Positions 62,967-64,000 of a stretch of DNA of 64,000 bases are shown here, piece by piece (the first letter of the stretch is position 1; each line of letters begins with the position of its first letter). The stretch covers positions 23,013-87,012 of the forward strand of contig NZ_JABKAU010000019.1 in the NCBI RefSeq assembly GCF_013377885.1, in the 5' to 3' direction. The DNA is from Hymenobacter lapidiphilus. GTDB taxonomy: Bacteria; Bacteroidota; Bacteroidia; Cytophagales; Hymenobacteraceae. Both the position numbers and the translations under genes were made by a program. The notes under the pieces were generated by a model. It worked only from the letters and a program-made list of their open reading frames with translations. It searched no databases and was not told where the DNA came from.

Positions 62967-63336
62967 CGGGGCGGCTATTTGCCAAGATGTCTCGTCGCCA
63001 AATAGGCTGACCATCGGTCCGCCATATATGGCTGTGTCTTGTCCTGAAATTCAAACACCCCTTTAAGTGAATGATCAATAGCAATCCGGCACGAAGCAGC
63101 CAGGTGACTTCTCATACCTGAGTAAACAGGATTTAGGGGCAGTGGGGAAGTACAGAAAGCCGCACCTGTGTTCCGGAATCGTTGCTTATGGTAGTGCTAC
63201 TTGCACCCACCACCTCAGAATCAGTGCAGGTGCGCTCGTCCGCGCCGGCTTGTACTTTGCTGGGGCGGGAGCTCCTACCCCGCAGTAGTCCGCATACAGC
63301 TCACTGTTGAGCTGTATGCGGACTACAAAGCCCGGC
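62967..63336. other. Intergenic between convergent genes
   Basis: About 370 bases without a gene. It contains the strong hairpin at 63285-63326, the terminator of carB. Nothing else stands out. Confidence 0.5.
63285..63326 (-). terminator. Terminator after carB
   Basis: Perfect 19-bp arms (63285-63303 and 63308-63326, GTAGTCCGCATACAGCTCA) with a CTGT loop. It lies 10 bases beyond the carB stop. Confidence 0.85.
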
Positions 63337-64000
63337 CTACATCGCCTTATACTCCCCCCAGCTCTTAATCTTCAAGTCCTTCATCTCCAGCGTGCAGAAG
63401 GCCTTGATGAACGCCTTGGCCAACCGCGCGTTCGTCAGCAAGGGCACACCGGAATCCACGGCGGTGCGGCGGATTTTGTAGTCGTTGTCCAGCTCGCCTT
63501 TTGACAGGTTTTTGGGGATGTTAATGACCAGGTCGATTTTCTTCTCCTTGATATACGTCAGCACGTTGGGCTCCTGCGCGTCGCTGGGCCAGAAGAGGAG
63601 GCTGCTGGGTACGTTGTTTTCGGCGAAGAAGCGGTGGGTGCCTTGGGTGGCATAAATCTGGTAGCCGCGCTTCACCAGTAGCTGGGTGGCGGAGAGCAGC
63701 GCCACTTTCGACGTGATGGGGCCGCCGGAAATGAGCACCGTTTTCTCCGGGATTTTGTAGCCCACGCTCAACATCGATTTCAGCAGGGCCTCCTCGGCGG
63801 TGTCGCCCAGGCAGCCCACTTCGCCGGTGCTCACCATGTCGACGCGCATCACCGGGTCGGCGCCGGGCAGGCGGGTAAAGGAGAACTGCGGGGCCTTCAC
63901 GCCCACAAAGGGCAGGTCGTAGACCCGCTCGCTCTCGTCGCGTGCTACTTTCTTGCCCAGCAGCACCTGGGTGGCCTTTTTGATGAGGTTGTTGCCCGAT
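63337..64000 (-). CDS. carB: Carbamoyl-phosphate synthase large subunit, 3' part
   Basis: Partial: the frame continues past the right edge of the window. What is visible is the end of the second ATP-grasp half ('NNLIKKATQVLLGKKVARDE') and the C-terminal MGS-like allosteric domain ('KTVLISGGPITSKVALLSAT', 'LVKRGYQIYATQGTHRFFAE', 'IDLVINIPKNLSKGELDNDY'). The full enzyme (about 940-1070 residues) makes carbamoyl phosphate for arginine and pyrimidine synthesis. The tail 'MKDLKIKSWGEYKAM' belongs to a subtype I associate with Bacteroidota. It is followed by a strong terminator. Confidence 0.92.
   Translation of the reverse strand, partial: SGNNLIKKATQVLLGKKVARDESERVYDLPFVGVKAPQFSFTRLPGADPVMRVDMVSTGEVGCLGDTAEEALLKSMLSVGYKIPEKTVLISGGPITSKVALLSATQLLVKRGYQIYATQGTHRFFAENNVPSSLLFWPSDAQEPNVLTYIKEKKIDLVINIPKNLSKGELDNDYKIRRTAVDSGVPLLTNARLAKAFIKAFCTLEMKDLKIKSWGEYKAM

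Noticed and set aside
1..64000. tRNA or rRNA genes
   Set aside because: I looked for cloverleaf and rRNA-like stretches by eye and saw none; a tRNAscan run would be needed to be sure.

Overview
The window looks like DNA from a GC-rich Bacteroidota bacterium of the Hymenobacter type (Cytophagales). The evidence is a SusC/SusD pair, a type IX secretion C-terminal domain, an RND pump fused to its outer-membrane channel, weak or absent Shine-Dalgarno sequences, and AGCTATTAGCT-type interspersed repeats. This genus call is inference from gene families; there is no rRNA in the window.

Layout. (1) 0.3-5.0 kb: small unrelated genes (HEAT-like protein, ASCH-like protein, SMR transporter, alpha/beta hydrolase, DinB-like protein) around a scrapyard of gene fragments at 3.0-3.6 kb. 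There a helix-turn-helix gene with an internal deletion is followed by an AbiEii-like nucleotidyltransferase start fused to the tail of an RND pump. (2) 5.2-15.4 kb, minus strand: a heavy-metal (probably copper/silver-type) efflux operon. It encodes Cys/His-rich secreted proteins, two proteins with a CPMH/CPKCGM metal-binding module, a DUF305 protein, an outer-membrane channel, a periplasmic accessory protein, an adaptor, the RND pump and a frameshifted AraC-type regulator. The pump gene carries an in-frame piece of the interspersed repeat. (3) 16.0-17.3 kb: a SpoIIAA/STAS-like protein and a methyltransferase.

(4) 17.5-41.8 kb: a polysaccharide utilisation locus for a glucuronic-acid-rich polymer, plausibly glucuronan. 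SusC/SusD import oligomers; two alginate-lyase-superfamily enzymes, a secreted beta-helix protein, a GH2 and a GH88 enzyme cut them. UxaC, an SDR reductase, UxuA, KdgK and KDPG aldolase then take glucuronate to pyruvate and glyceraldehyde-3-phosphate. KduI handles the unsaturated branch, and an ExuT-type carrier moves monomers in. A LacI-family regulator is divergent from susC. Four copies of a CGGAAWCGWTTCCG-like palindrome in the right intergenic regions are its likely operators.

(5) 41.9-45.5 kb: a frameshifted IS701-like element, a D-lactate dehydrogenase-type enzyme, and a universal stress protein. (6) 45.6-54.0 kb, plus strand: a second metal-efflux operon with a His-rich secreted protein, an RND pump fused to a TolC-like channel, an adaptor lipoprotein, a shortened adaptor-like protein lacking its hairpin region, and an MFS exporter. 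(7) 54.3-56.6 kb: cysteine hydrolase, a dead IS5-type element with clear ends, and a TetR regulator.

(8) 56.8-61.7 kb: a lower-GC plasmid-type replicon. It has a 172-bp MITE, five 22-bp iterons, a Rep initiator with an apparent N-terminal AP2-like domain, a parA plus small partner gene, long palindromes, and a serine resolvase with a 38-bp palindrome just upstream. (9) 61.9-64.0 kb: a luciferase-like flavin monooxygenase and the 3' part of carB, which runs off the window. A carB copy beside a replication/partition module means that the window is either a chromid/megaplasmid or a chromosome with an integrated plasmid. The sequence alone cannot decide.
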